Assembly: GCA_002361615.1 (NCBI GenBank)
Contig: DETK01000044.1
Location: 106,652 to 147,196 of the forward strand
Length of the DNA stretch: 40,545 nucleotides
Reading direction: 5' to 3'
Origin: Bacteroidales bacterium UBA3290
GTDB taxonomy: Bacteria > Bacteroidota > Bacteroidia > Bacteroidales > UBA932
In this document: piece after piece, positions 1-8,157 of the stretch
How positions within the stretch are numbered: the stretch's first letter is position 1
Layout of the letters: every line of letters starts with the position of its first letter
Position numbers and translations under genes: made by a program
The notes under the pieces: model-generated
What the model saw: only the letters and a program-made list of their open reading frames with translations
The model's database searches: none
Told to the model about the DNA's origin: nothing

Positions 1-590
1 GCGAGTTCGTCGCCATCATGGGGCCGTCTGGTTGCGGTAAGTCAACCCTTCTGAATATTCTGGGCCTCCTTGACAATCCTACCAGCGGCAGCTATGAGCT
101 CCTGGGCACCGAAGTGGGCGGACTGAAGGAGAAGGAACGCACCAAGTTCCGCAAAGGCAACATCGGTTTCGTGTTCCAGAGCTTCAACCTCATTGATGAG
201 CTCAACGTTTACGAAAACATCGAGCTGCCGTTGCGCTACCTGAACATCAGCGCCTCTGAACGTAAGCAGAAAGTGACCGAAATCATGAAGCGCATGGCCA
301 TCAGCCACCGGGCACAGCACTTCCCGCAGCAACTCTCTGGCGGTCAGCAGCAGAGGGTGGCCATCGCCCGTGCCGTGGTGGCTGGACCGAAGTTGATCCT
401 GGCCGATGAGCCCACCGGTAACCTGGATTCCAAGAACGGCAAGGAGGTGATGGACCTGCTGAAGGAACTCAACGCCGAAGGCACCACCATCGTAATGGTA
501 ACGCACTCCCAGAAGGACGCTGCCCAGGCCCAGAGGACCATTGACCTGTTTGATGGTCAGATAGTAAGTGATGTCAAGAACGAGCTTTAA
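1..590 (+). CDS. ABC transporter ATP-binding protein, LolD/MacB type (5' truncated by window)
   Basis: This is the cytoplasmic ATPase of a MacB/LolD-type ABC transporter. It would power the FtsX-like permeases encoded directly downstream. The reading frame is already open at the window edge, so the real start lies upstream and only the N-terminal strand is missing. All nucleotide-binding motifs are visible: Walker A GPSGCGKST at the start, Q-loop FVFQSFNL, signature LSGGQQQR, Walker B LILADEPTGNLD and the H-loop in VTHS. The stop overlaps the next start by one base (TAATG), which indicates translational coupling. Exporters of this type move lipoproteins, peptides or small toxins, or act mechanically on the envelope. 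The substrate cannot be read from sequence. Confidence 0.93.
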   Translation, partial: EFVAIMGPSGCGKSTLLNILGLLDNPTSGSYELLGTEVGGLKEKERTKFRKGNIGFVFQSFNLIDELNVYENIELPLRYLNISASERKQKVTEIMKRMAISHRAQHFPQQLSGGQQQRVAIARAVVAGPKLILADEPTGNLDSKNGKEVMDLLKELNAEGTTIVMVTHSQKDAAQAQRTIDLFDGQIVSDVKNEL

Positions 591-2902
591 TGAAATCATA
601 CTTAAAATTCCTATCTCGCAATAAGTTATACACCGCCATTGAGGCGGTGGGGCTGATTGTGAGTCTCGCGTTCGTGCTGCTCACGGGACATTATGTCTGG
701 AAGCAGAGACAGATGACGAGAAATGTTCCGGACTACAAGGACGTCTATTCTTTCTACAGGACCACGAGCGGACAGTCCGGCATCGGCCAGTCCTGGGGAT
801 TTGCGTATCAGGCCAGAGAAAGTGTTCCGGAAGTGGAAAAGGCCGCCCTGTTCTGGAAAGCGATTTCCCGGAATGAGGAAACCATCGACGTGAGCGGCGA
901 GAAGTATCACGTCAGGAGTTTCATGGTGGGCGGGGACTTTTTCGACATTTTCCCGGCTGACTTTGAGAGTGGCAGCCCCGAAGTGATGTCGGACATCTCG
1001 AACGTGATTGTCAGCCGGTCTTTCGCCAACCGGCTGGGAGGAGAATCGAAAGCCATCGGAAACATCATCGACGGTCATTATACGATTGCCGCCATCATCA
1101 AGGAAACGCCCAATCCTATTTTCGGGGACGTGGATGTCATCTATAACATCGAGAACCTTACCACCCGGAAAAACGCGCCTTTCAGACTGGATGTCATCCC
1201 TTTTGTCAAAGTCCGGAAAGGAACGGACCGGGACGCACTTGAAGTGAAAGCGGACACGCTGGTCGCCAAGGCATTCGACGCGTTCGGAGGAAGGGCTTTC
1301 TTGGAAGACAGCGGCTTAGTCCGCTATGACGAGATCTGGTTTTCACCGGCCAACAATCAGTCTCTCAAGAAAGGAAGCCGGACATACACGGGCATCATTC
1401 TCCTCGTCACCATCATCCTCCTTCTGTCGGCTATTTTCAACTATATCAATCTGAATGTCGCCCTCTCCGGGAAACGCACCAAGGAGATGGCGACCCGGAA
1501 AATACTTGGAGCCGGGAACGAGTCCCTGTTTGCCAGCCGTTTGTTGGAATCGCTCGCGTTCACCTCGGTTTGTTTCCTATTGGCTGTCGTTCTAGCCGAA
1601 GCGCTTACTCCCTGGTTCAACCGCATTGCGAGCGGAGACGGCGTCCCCGTCAAGGTCCTGTTCTCTCCGGGGTGGATAGGAATCTATGTCTTATTTATTG
1701 TCCTGACATCCTTGATCCAGGGATATTTGCCGGCCTGGATCGGCACTCGGATCCCGGCGATCTCGGTTGTGAAGGGGGAGTTCCGGTCCAAGAGAAAACA
1801 CGTGTTCAGCAAAGTGTTCATCGTATTGCAGCAGATGTTCTCCGTCGTTCTTCTGGCGCTCGCCATTGTCTTGGGTCTTCAGACATCACATATGTTGAAC
1901 AGGCCGCTGGGAGCCGATGTCAATGGGGACTTTTACGTGCAACTTCAAAATAAAAAACTGCAGAATCGCTTCGCTGAAAAAGCCCTCTCCTTACCCAGTG
2001 TGGCAAGAATCGGGCATAGTACCTATTTCCCCGGAATGGCCGAGGAAATGATCGCGGAAGACAAGGAAAAAGGGTTGATCCGGATGGCTGTGCTCAATTG
2101 CGACCGTACGGCTTTCGATATTTTCGGTTTCCAGGTGGAGGAGAAATACGAAGAGCCGGAAAACGGAACCGTTTGGATTTCGAGGCGGGAGATGACGCGT
2201 TTCGGCGTCGACCGGAACACGGAGAATCTTCGGTATCACTATGTCGCCGGCAATACAATCGGAGGAATCGTGAATGATTTCGCGCCGAATGACGTTCTCA
2301 ACTATGATTCAAGCGTTGGCAGTTATCTCGTCATCGGGCCCTCCGAGCAGCAGTACGGCCTGCTTATCGAGACGGTCGGGGATCGGCGACAAGCCCAAAA
2401 GGAATTGAAGTCACTTTATTCGGAACTCAGCATGGAGATGAATGGAATCGAGGATAAACCCTATATGTTCGGTTTCATTACGGACATTCTCTCGGAACGC
2501 CTGGCGAAAGTGAAGGAACAATTGTCCCTTGTCCGGATTTTCATGATTCTCAGTCTGCTATTGTCCATTCTCGGACTGATAGCCATGAGCAGCTACTATG
2601 CGGACGAGAGTTCCAAAGACATTGCCGTCCGGAAGGTTTTCGGTAGTACGGTCGAGCAGGAAATCTGGAAAACGGTCATGGCGTATCTTGTTCTTCTGGG
2701 TTTGGCCGCCATCATCGCCACCCCCATTTCCATCTGGCTTGCTTCCAGGCTTCTAGAACAATACTCCTACCGAATCTCCGGTTATGGATGGGTATTTGTC
2801 GTGACCGTTGTGATTGCCACGATTGTCGCTTTCCTCTCCATCCTCTGGCAGGCCCTGAAAGCTGCACGGACGAATCCGGCGGTGGAACTCAAGAAAGAGT
2901 AA
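590..2902 (+). CDS. FtsX-like/MacB-type ABC transporter permease (770 aa)
   Basis: Inner-membrane permease of the ABC system whose ATPase ends at 590. The layout is the duplicated FtsX arrangement common in Bacteroidota. There is an N-terminal membrane helix (about residues 14-34), a periplasmic MacB_PCD-like domain and a three-helix FtsX block (about 265-400). A further helix, a second periplasmic domain and a last FtsX block (about 645-760) follow. The C-terminus reads AARTNPAVELKKE, a typical ending for this family. The start is set by the one-base overlap with the ATPase stop. It is paralogous to the next gene. The cargo is unknown, and further permeases of the same operon may lie upstream of the window. 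Confidence 0.88.
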   Translation: MKSYLKFLSRNKLYTAIEAVGLIVSLAFVLLTGHYVWKQRQMTRNVPDYKDVYSFYRTTSGQSGIGQSWGFAYQARESVPEVEKAALFWKAISRNEETIDVSGEKYHVRSFMVGGDFFDIFPADFESGSPEVMSDISNVIVSRSFANRLGGESKAIGNIIDGHYTIAAIIKETPNPIFGDVDVIYNIENLTTRKNAPFRLDVIPFVKVRKGTDRDALEVKADTLVAKAFDAFGGRAFLEDSGLVRYDEIWFSPANNQSLKKGSRTYTGIILLVTIILLLSAIFNYINLNVALSGKRTKEMATRKILGAGNESLFASRLLESLAFTSVCFLLAVVLAEALTPWFNRIASGDGVPVKVLFSPGWIGIYVLFIVLTSLIQGYLPAWIGTRIPAISVVKGEFRSKRKHVFSKVFIVLQQMFSVVLLALAIVLGLQTSHMLNRPLGADVNGDFYVQLQNKKLQNRFAEKALSLPSVARIGHSTYFPGMAEEMIAEDKEKGLIRMAVLNCDRTAFDIFGFQVEEKYEEPENGTVWISRREMTRFGVDRNTENLRYHYVAGNTIGGIVNDFAPNDVLNYDSSVGSYLVIGPSEQQYGLLIETVGDRRQAQKELKSLYSELSMEMNGIEDKPYMFGFITDILSERLAKVKEQLSLVRIFMILSLLLSILGLIAMSSYYADESSKDIAVRKVFGSTVEQEIWKTVMAYLVLLGLAAIIATPISIWLASRLLEQYSYRISGYGWVFVVTVVIATIVAFLSILWQALKAARTNPAVELKKE

Positions 2903-2906
2903 CAGT

Positions 2907-5225
2907 ATGCGCAGCTTCTTCACATTCATATTTCGGAACAAGTTCTATTATCTGATTGAGGTAATTGGACTAAGCCTGTCGCTTGCCTTTATCCTTCCGC
3001 TGTTAAGTTTCCTGGGTGTGCGATGGACCATTGATCACAGTCATCCGAATTGGCGTCAGATATACGAAGTGTGCCCGTTAAGTGAATCTCAGGAAACGAC
3101 CTGGGGACTCGCGGAGCAAATCAGGAACTCCGAACCGGATGTCACGGCTGTCACTCACTTTCGCGCATACAACTTTGGTTATGAGTCTCCCGTATATTAT
3201 AAGCAGGAGTCCTTCTCTATCCAAAAGATGGTCGTTGACAGGGACTTCTTCGGCTTCTTCCCGGCATCAGTTTTTACCGGAGACTTGAAAGGGCTCGAAG
3301 ACCGTTATCAGCTTGCGGTTTCAGATTCTTTTGCCGCCAGAAGCGGAATCAATTGTGGAGATATATTGATTCACGAGGACCAGACTTATTCCGTCTGCGC
3401 CATCTTTGGGAACTATCATGAATCACTCATTCCAGATGTGGATCTCATCTTCGGTGAGAATTCCCCGTTGCTTGACAATGAGCGGACGAATCCGGATTCC
3501 TGGTGGAACGAAATGCCGATATTCATTCAAGTAAAGGAAGGAACGGACATACAGGTTCTGACGGAGAAGCTGTCTCGCTTGTGCAATGAATACTACGCCG
3601 ATTATTACCGAGCGCATGAACAGCACAAGGATGCTCTTCGCTTGCGCCGATATGACAAAGTATCGTCCTGGCTGTGGAATACGGCACTGACATCAACCGG
3701 AGGCCTCGGCTTTTATTTCATGAGTGTCCTTGCGGTGGTCTTAATCATTTTTTCTTTGCTGAACTGCACTCTTCTGAATACGGCCCTGACCACCATGCGG
3801 GCCAAAGAGATGGCCACACGGCGGTTGTTGGGTTCATCGAGAAAGGAGATTATCTTCCGGGTGCTGTCAGAATCGCTGATTATCACTGCCATTTGTTTCG
3901 TTCTGGGCTGGCTGTTGTCTTCAATGGTTTATGGGCGAATCAATGAGCTGCTGACGGGATTCGGAGCGCCGCTAAACCTAAGCAACAAACTTTCCCTGCC
4001 AGCCATCGCTTATTATTTGATCGCATTGCTACTTGTCTCATTCCTGTCAGGAATCATTCCTGCCCGGGTACTTGCAAAGTATTCTCCTCTCGATGTTGTC
4101 CGTGGAGAATTCAAATATCAGATAAAGAGCGTATTGGGAAAGGTCTTCATCGGACTGCAATGCGTCTTCTCAGTCGCTATGATTGCCATCCTGCTGCTGA
4201 ACCTATTCCAATTCGATAATGCGAAGTCACGCCCTTTAGGGTGTGATGTCAACGACACCTTCATGATTGCGGGGTCTCTTCCTGAACCAGTCATGAATTC
4301 AACCGTGGCAGCCCTTCGGGAGCTTCCATGCGTAGAATTTGCCGGGCTGGCCAACGACTCACCCGGAGATGGGCTATGGGGACTGCGCTATTTTGAGGAC
4401 GAGACCATCGGGAAACATCAGATAAACGTTATCTCTTGTACGGAAGACGCGTTCCGGGCGTTTGGTATTGAAATGATGTCCGGAAAACAGGGCGGGTTCG
4501 GTGGCTACCTGACAGAGAGTGCATACAATTGGTTTGCGTCAAGCAACTCTCCTGAAGAGTTGATGAGACAGATCGGTATTCCGCAACTCAATGGCGTTGT
4601 GAAAGATTTCGTTGGACGTATCCAGGGTGACGGAATCCGAGCCGTTGAGATTACTGAAACAGGACCGTTTGACCGTATTATTGTCAAAACAATCGGCAAT
4701 CATTCCGAATGTAGTGCAAACATAATGGACACCTACAAGAAGATGACCATACAAATGCTTGGGTACTGCCCAGAGCCGAGAGACTCCGGATATATCCCAG
4801 ATGTAGTGCAAAAGAAGATCAATGAATCGACAGAGGGTTCATTGCTTCGCCTCTTGTTCTTCTTTTCGGTTCTCCCGCTTATCCTGGCGTTGTCAGGTAT
4901 CATGGCGATGAGCACTTTTTATGTAACCAGCCATCGGCGTGATATTTCCATCAGAAAGATCTTCGGCGGCAGTATCGGACAGGAAACCCGCACATATCTG
5001 TGGAGATTCCTCCGTATTATGTTCATTGGGAACCTGATAGGAATACCCATCGCATTTTGGGTAAACAACAGCATCTATCTCGGAATTCCCATGAGCGCAG
5101 GAGGCAGCATCTGGATCTATCTTCTGACTTTCGCCATCACGATGTTTATGGCATTTGTGTGCGTTTTTCCCCAGGTGTTTCAGGCCGCGAGGACGAATCC
5201 GGCAATTGAACTCAAGAAAGAGTAG
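2907..5225 (+). CDS. FtsX-like/MacB-type ABC transporter permease (772 aa)
   Basis: Second permease of the operon, four bases after the first and of almost the same length. It has the same duplicated FtsX topology: an N-terminal helix (about 14-34), a large extracytoplasmic domain, a middle three-helix FtsX block beginning near residue 268 and a C-terminal block beginning near 645. The two proteins share their N-terminal pattern (RNKxYxxIEVIGLxLSLAF) and their C-terminal ending, so they probably arose by tandem duplication. They may form a heterodimer on the shared ATPase. Base composition is more AT-rich than in the housekeeping genes further right. Its last 14 bases overlap an opposing broken frame at 5212-5421. 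Confidence 0.87.
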   Translation: MRSFFTFIFRNKFYYLIEVIGLSLSLAFILPLLSFLGVRWTIDHSHPNWRQIYEVCPLSESQETTWGLAEQIRNSEPDVTAVTHFRAYNFGYESPVYYKQESFSIQKMVVDRDFFGFFPASVFTGDLKGLEDRYQLAVSDSFAARSGINCGDILIHEDQTYSVCAIFGNYHESLIPDVDLIFGENSPLLDNERTNPDSWWNEMPIFIQVKEGTDIQVLTEKLSRLCNEYYADYYRAHEQHKDALRLRRYDKVSSWLWNTALTSTGGLGFYFMSVLAVVLIIFSLLNCTLLNTALTTMRAKEMATRRLLGSSRKEIIFRVLSESLIITAICFVLGWLLSSMVYGRINELLTGFGAPLNLSNKLSLPAIAYYLIALLLVSFLSGIIPARVLAKYSPLDVVRGEFKYQIKSVLGKVFIGLQCVFSVAMIAILLLNLFQFDNAKSRPLGCDVNDTFMIAGSLPEPVMNSTVAALRELPCVEFAGLANDSPGDGLWGLRYFEDETIGKHQINVISCTEDAFRAFGIEMMSGKQGGFGGYLTESAYNWFASSNSPEELMRQIGIPQLNGVVKDFVGRIQGDGIRAVEITETGPFDRIIVKTIGNHSECSANIMDTYKKMTIQMLGYCPEPRDSGYIPDVVQKKINESTEGSLLRLLFFFSVLPLILALSGIMAMSTFYVTSHRRDISIRKIFGGSIGQETRTYLWRFLRIMFIGNLIGIPIAFWVNNSIYLGIPMSAGGSIWIYLLTFAITMFMAFVCVFPQVFQAARTNPAIELKKE

Positions 5226-5421
5226 TATAACTGCCGCCACCTCGTCCACGATCAATTCTGTCGATTCTCCAGTCGTACTCACCATCGGCGACACTTTTGA
5301 CCCCTCTTTCTGCACGGTTGAGTTCCCAGTCATTAAACTTTGCGATCTTGCTGGCGACATAGACAAGTCAATTACCGATTGTTTGAAAAGTGGTTTTCGC
5401 AATCGCGGCAAGAGTTGCCAT
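5212..5421 (-). pseudogene. Short minus-strand frame interrupted by an in-frame TGA
   Basis: Reading leftwards from an ATG at 5421-5419, a frame of 17 codons ends at a TGA (5370-5368). The same frame then stays open for 51 codons, to a TGA at 5214-5212. The second part has protein-like composition, with the segments AKFNDWELNRAERG and ADGEYDWRIDRID. This suggests one ~69-codon gene carrying a nonsense codon, perhaps a former TGG. The 3' end overlaps the end of the permease gene on the other strand. I do not recognise the family. It could also be chance coding on AT-richer sequence. Together with the ORF6N gene and recombinase remnant next door, it fits a decaying accessory insertion. Confidence 0.35.
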
Positions 5422-5479
5422 CTTCTTCCCCGGAGTGAATACTTGTTTATCAAACCGCCTGGATTACCGCTTGAACAAA

Positions 5480-5511
5480 GGGAAAAAGAAATCCCTCGGG
5501 GCAACCGAGGG
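5480..5511 (-). terminator. Intrinsic terminator of the ORF6N gene
   Basis: A 7-bp perfect stem (5493-5499 with 5505-5511, GC-rich) encloses a 5-base loop. On the minus strand it is followed by a T-rich run, the complement of 5480-5492. It lies about 57 bases after the stop of the ORF6N gene at 5568. It also lies between two converging units, but the U-tract is only on the minus side. The rest of 5422-5567 holds no other feature that I can see. Confidence 0.65.
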
Positions 5512-5567
5512 AGAGAGTTATTATACAATTATAATGAGTCACTAGCCAGGAATAGCTGTCATCTTCC

Positions 5568-6488
5568 CTATATTCGGCTGATCAGATCCTGTGGAGTCAA
5601 GTCCTGCATAAGAGAGACAGCAAACCACTTTTTCCCAAGATCCTTCAAAGATGCTCCGAAATGATAGACTTTATCATCAATAACCAGAAACCTATCGTGG
5701 GCCTTGTTGAATGCCTGGATATCTATAGGAGCATACTGAGCGTTGTGCCGGTTGATGTCCAATTGGAATTGGGATGAAATCTGCTTCGTGTAGATAGTCG
5801 CTTTCACCGAGGAGTCCCGCTTATCAAGCATCGTGAGCACACTTTCATCGACGTAGTTGTCAATTAAGACAATAACCGTTTTTGCGCTCTTGATGAGTCC
5901 GGAGACAAACTGATAGGCATCGAAGATTTGTCCATCGTAGAAGATGTTCTGCTTAGGAACGACAGCCCGCTCTTCCAATTTGTCGAAAATCTGCTCAATC
6001 TTATGATCAGTCTCAAGTTGTTTATACTCTATACGGTCCAGTCTCTGGAACACTTGCGCATTCGACAAAAGGAAATGGCGCATAGCGACGAAGGCATTCA
6101 TAATCTTGATGCTGATCTCCACGGCTTCTTCACTGTGTAATACAGATGAGAGCATAGCCACTCCTTGTTCGGAGAAAGCAAATGGCATAGTCGGAGAAAA
6201 TCTCAAGGTGCTAAGGCGGTCGCAATTTGCGACCACCTCAGCCGTTTCGTCAGTTGTCAACTGAAAACGGAAAGAAACAGGAAATCGCCTGATATTGCGG
6301 CGGACCTGCTCGTTAAGTCGCTTTGTAGTAACACCATATAACTCTGCGAGATCCTTGTCAATGATAACCTGAATCCCACGGATTGTGAAGATACGACTCT
6401 CAACAGAGGGCTGAGAGAGGTGGTCGCAATTTGCGACCACCTCAGAAATATCGGTGTGCGTAGTGATACTACTTGTCTTCTTTGCCAT
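5568..6488 (-). CDS. ORF6N-domain protein with a C-terminal PLD-like region
   Basis: Accessory protein of 306 aa. Residues about 32-110 match the ORF6N (KilA-N-associated) domain: IFTIRGIQVIIDKDLAELYGV, the RRFPVSFRF stretch, and the family's characteristic AFSEQGVAML. A middle segment (about 125-165) looks like a coiled coil. The C-terminus (about 190-300) resembles a phospholipase-D-like module. It contains HDRFLVIDD, which fits half of an HKD motif with Arg in place of Lys, followed by YHFGASLKDLG. ORF6N proteins are known from phages and mobile elements and are presumed DNA-binding; no enzymatic role is shown here. Two copies of a palindromic repeat are inserted in frame (residues about 16-24 and 84-92). 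A recombinase remnant lies just upstream. Confidence 0.85.
   Translation of the reverse strand: MAKKTSSITTHTDISEVVANCDHLSQPSVESRIFTIRGIQVIIDKDLAELYGVTTKRLNEQVRRNIRRFPVSFRFQLTTDETAEVVANCDRLSTLRFSPTMPFAFSEQGVAMLSSVLHSEEAVEISIKIMNAFVAMRHFLLSNAQVFQRLDRIEYKQLETDHKIEQIFDKLEERAVVPKQNIFYDGQIFDAYQFVSGLIKSAKTVIVLIDNYVDESVLTMLDKRDSSVKATIYTKQISSQFQLDINRHNAQYAPIDIQAFNKAHDRFLVIDDKVYHFGASLKDLGKKWFAVSLMQDLTPQDLISRI
6213..6239 (-). repeat. In-frame palindromic repeat, copy 2 (imperfect)
   Basis: A 27-base near-palindrome with 11 of 13 arm pairs matched around a single central base. On the minus strand it reads as nine whole codons, EVVANCDRL, inside the ORF6N domain just before the conserved FSPTMPFAFSEQG block. 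It differs from copy 1 only in the outer left arm, so it looks like a slightly decayed copy of the same unit. Confidence 0.75.
6417..6443 (-). repeat. In-frame palindromic repeat, copy 1 (perfect)
   Basis: A 27-base perfect palindrome: 13-base arms around one central base. It encodes EVVANCDHL in the N-terminal tail of the ORF6N protein, ahead of the domain. Being palindromic and a multiple of three, it can be read on either strand as nearly the same peptide. This is the property expected of a protein-tolerated palindromic insertion element. Confidence 0.8.
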
Positions 6489-6521
6489 AGCACGTTCTTT
6501 TATGCGAAGGTGATCATTTTT

Positions 6522-6797
6522 CTACAACAGCCCATTGAGTTTCGTCATCGAAGAAGCCTTTATTTCATCCACGATATCAATGTAAGGTTTCATGGACGAG
6601 TAGTCGCTATGCCCAGTCCATTTCATCACGACGTTCGGCGGGATGCCCAGGGACAGGGTGGTGACGATGAAAGTGCGACGTCCGGTGTGGGTGCCGACCA
6701 GTTCCCACTTTGGATGGATCTCGTCAGTGCGGACGTTGCCCTTGTAGTTCGTAATGCGGATTTCCTCATTGATGCCGGCGAGTCGGCACTCCGTAAA
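6522..6797 (-). pseudogene. C-terminal remnant of a tyrosine site-specific recombinase (integrase)
   Basis: A minus-strand frame ending in TAG at 6524-6522 encodes the catalytic C-terminus of a phage-integrase-family recombinase. The core pattern is clear: THTGRRTF (H-x-x-R), then TGHSDYSSMKPYIDI. This holds the second catalytic His and the nucleophilic Tyr (codon 6584-6582). About 85 residues are recognisable, beginning near CRLAGINEE. Upstream of about 6790 the similarity stops and there is no start codon in frame, so the N-terminal two-thirds are gone. It probably integrated the element of which the ORF6N gene is the remaining cargo. The left border is exact; the right border (the breakpoint) is approximate. 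Confidence 0.8.
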
Positions 6798-6800
6798 CCG

Positions 6801-7145
6801 ATGGAGATGGCAACAAGCGCCACACCAGCCACAACACCCCCCGCCGGAGCATTACCGGATCTTTCCCCGCAGGAAATACTGCCCGGGGCGGATGCTTCCG
6901 CTCCCTGGTGGCCGGTTGCGCTAACTATCCTGTTCTGGGCAGGCGTCGCTTTCGTGTTGTCAAGGGTAGTCATTTCTATCCTGTCGATCCTCCGCATCAT
7001 CCACAACGGCGAACGTGTGCGGGAAGAAAAAGCGCAATCCACTTACGGCAAAAGCCTGAAGGAGCTTTCCCCCGAAGAACTGACACAAATCAACGCCCTG
7101 GTTCCCCTCAGTATTTCCGAAACTGACATGAAGAAGAAAGGCTGA
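6801..7145 (+). CDS. Small membrane protein of unknown family
   Basis: A 114-aa frame starting at ATG 6801 (ATG 6807 is equally possible). It has a Pro/Ala/Thr-rich N-terminus (residues 1-35) and one strong transmembrane helix at about 38-64 beginning with PWWPVALTILFW. A charged, probably cytoplasmic tail follows (RIIHNGERVREEKAQ, then SPEELTQINALVPLSI) and ends in KKK. The frame stays open upstream to 6420, but that part is antisense to the recombinase remnant and looks non-coding, so I start it at 6801. The start sits almost exactly at the recombinase breakpoint, so this may be a truncated or newly placed gene. I do not recognise the family. Confidence 0.5.
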   Translation: MEMATSATPATTPPAGALPDLSPQEILPGADASAPWWPVALTILFWAGVAFVLSRVVISILSILRIIHNGERVREEKAQSTYGKSLKELSPEELTQINALVPLSISETDMKKKG

Positions 7146-7159
7146 GCACCGCTCCGCCT

Positions 7160-7183
7160 GGCGCTTTGAAACGATTCAGCGCC
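7160..7183. terminator. Hairpin between converging genes
   Basis: Two short paired segments (160-164/179-183 and 167-170/175-178, as offsets from 7000) form a 9-bp stem with a two-base bulge and a 4-base loop. It lies between the end of the membrane-protein gene (7145) and the end of the converging kinase gene (7202). There is no good U-tract on either side, so its role as a terminator is only plausible from position. Confidence 0.3.
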
Positions 7184-7201
7184 ACAAACAGATAGTGGCC
7201 G

Positions 7202-8056
7202 CTATAGGATGCCCGACAACGCTGAGCGGAACTCGGGCATCGGCGTTTGTGTCTCCCGCTCGATGATGAGGGTACGAAGGCCCGCATAGGGCATGATTTC
7301 CTCTTCAATGGCACTGAGCGGGCGGTCGGCGCCGAAATAGACCGGCGCGAAGCACGCCCAGAATTCCCGGGCCAGTTCTTTCGGGAGATGGAAGACTTCC
7401 CGGATGAATTCCTCCGCACTCAGGCAGCAGCAGAGATAGACCATGGCCACATCGAAAAGCGGATAGCCGTAACAGAAATCGCCCAGGTCGATAAAATACT
7501 TCTTGTCTCCGGCAAAGATGGCGTTGCTGTACTGCAGGTCCCCGTGGATGGCGGTATCCGCCTCCGGCGCTTCACGGATAAAGCGCTCCAGTTTATCCTT
7601 CTCTGCAGCCGTGAAGAAAGGATTTTCCGCCAGGAGCCGGCAATATCGGTCTTTCACGTTCTCAAACAAAGACGTATCCAAATGCACGGAATGCAGATCC
7701 CGGCACATGACGGCGAATTCGCCTGCGTATTTTTCAACGTTTCCGGGATCGTCCGACACGGCGCGGCTATAGGATTTCTTCCCTATGATCCGGCGATAGC
7801 GGATTCCGCGACGGCCGTCTTCCGAGACGACGTAATCGCCGGGTTCCGGTGTCGGGATTCCCAGCTGGTAAACCATCCGGGACAGGCGCATCTCGTCGAG
7901 GGACTGGAGCGTCTTCCCGGGATGGAAAAGTTTGAGGAGAACCGTCGGGTCGTCTTTCAGGTAAAAACTGTCACCGGTGGCACCGCCGCCATCGGGCACA
8001 TAGTCCGTCAGCTTGACCGGAATCGGTTTCGGATGGGGGGATTCCTTTTCTTCCAT
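7202..8056 (-). CDS. Aminoglycoside-phosphotransferase-fold kinase (TIGR02172-like)
   Basis: Predicted cytoplasmic small-molecule kinase of 284 aa with the APH/choline-kinase fold. The Brenner motif is HGDLQYSNAI, with the catalytic Asp and metal-binding Asn. The magnesium-binding Asp lies in FIDLGDFCYG, and an N-terminal Lys-containing strand (VLLKLFHPGK) fits the ATP site. The overall pattern (TGDSFYLKDDP, EMRLSRMVYQLGIPTPEP) resembles the family known as TIGR02172, of unknown substrate and common in Fibrobacter and Bacteroidota. It need not confer antibiotic resistance. It stands alone and is transcribed away from the AbrB gene from its own promoter. Confidence 0.75.
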   Translation of the reverse strand: MEEKESPHPKPIPVKLTDYVPDGGGATGDSFYLKDDPTVLLKLFHPGKTLQSLDEMRLSRMVYQLGIPTPEPGDYVVSEDGRRGIRYRRIIGKKSYSRAVSDDPGNVEKYAGEFAVMCRDLHSVHLDTSLFENVKDRYCRLLAENPFFTAAEKDKLERFIREAPEADTAIHGDLQYSNAIFAGDKKYFIDLGDFCYGYPLFDVAMVYLCCCLSAEEFIREVFHLPKELAREFWACFAPVYFGADRPLSAIEEEIMPYAGLRTLIIERETQTPMPEFRSALSGIL

Positions 8057-8075
8057 GTATCTGGTTTTTACTAGT

Positions 8076-8106
8076 CAAAGATACGACACCCTGTTTATTT
8101 TTCAAA
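8076..8106 (-). promoter_or_regulatory. Bacteroidota promoter for the kinase gene
   Basis: On the minus strand, TTTG (8106-8103) is followed after exactly 19 bases by TATCTTTG (8083-8076). This matches the -33/-7 pair of the Bacteroidota primary sigma factor. The -7 box ends 19 bases before the ATG at 8056. Confidence 0.6.
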
Positions 8107-8121
8107 ATAATAAAGAATAGT

Positions 8122-8129
8122 TATATTTG
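8122..8129 (+). promoter_or_regulatory. -7 promoter element for the AbrB-acyltransferase pair
   Basis: TATATTTG matches TAnnTTTG and lies 28 bases before the AbrB-like start. The region 19 bases upstream is T-rich (8099-8102 TTTT) rather than an exact TTTG. It is divergent from, and interleaved with, the kinase promoter. Confidence 0.5.
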
Positions 8130-8157
8130 TAGGAAATATCCAACAAGTTTAACTTTT

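Noticed and set aside
6213..6443. CRISPR-like repeat pair
   Set aside because: Only two copies about 200 bases apart, both in frame inside a gene, with no further repeats or cas genes.
6420..6800. Long upstream extension of the 6801-7145 membrane-protein frame
   Set aside because: It runs antisense through the recombinase remnant and the palindromic repeat, so its openness is explained by those genes.
7202..8056. Aminoglycoside resistance gene
   Set aside because: The APH fold is clear, but the pattern fits a broad kinase family of unknown substrate, and nothing nearby suggests a resistance element.
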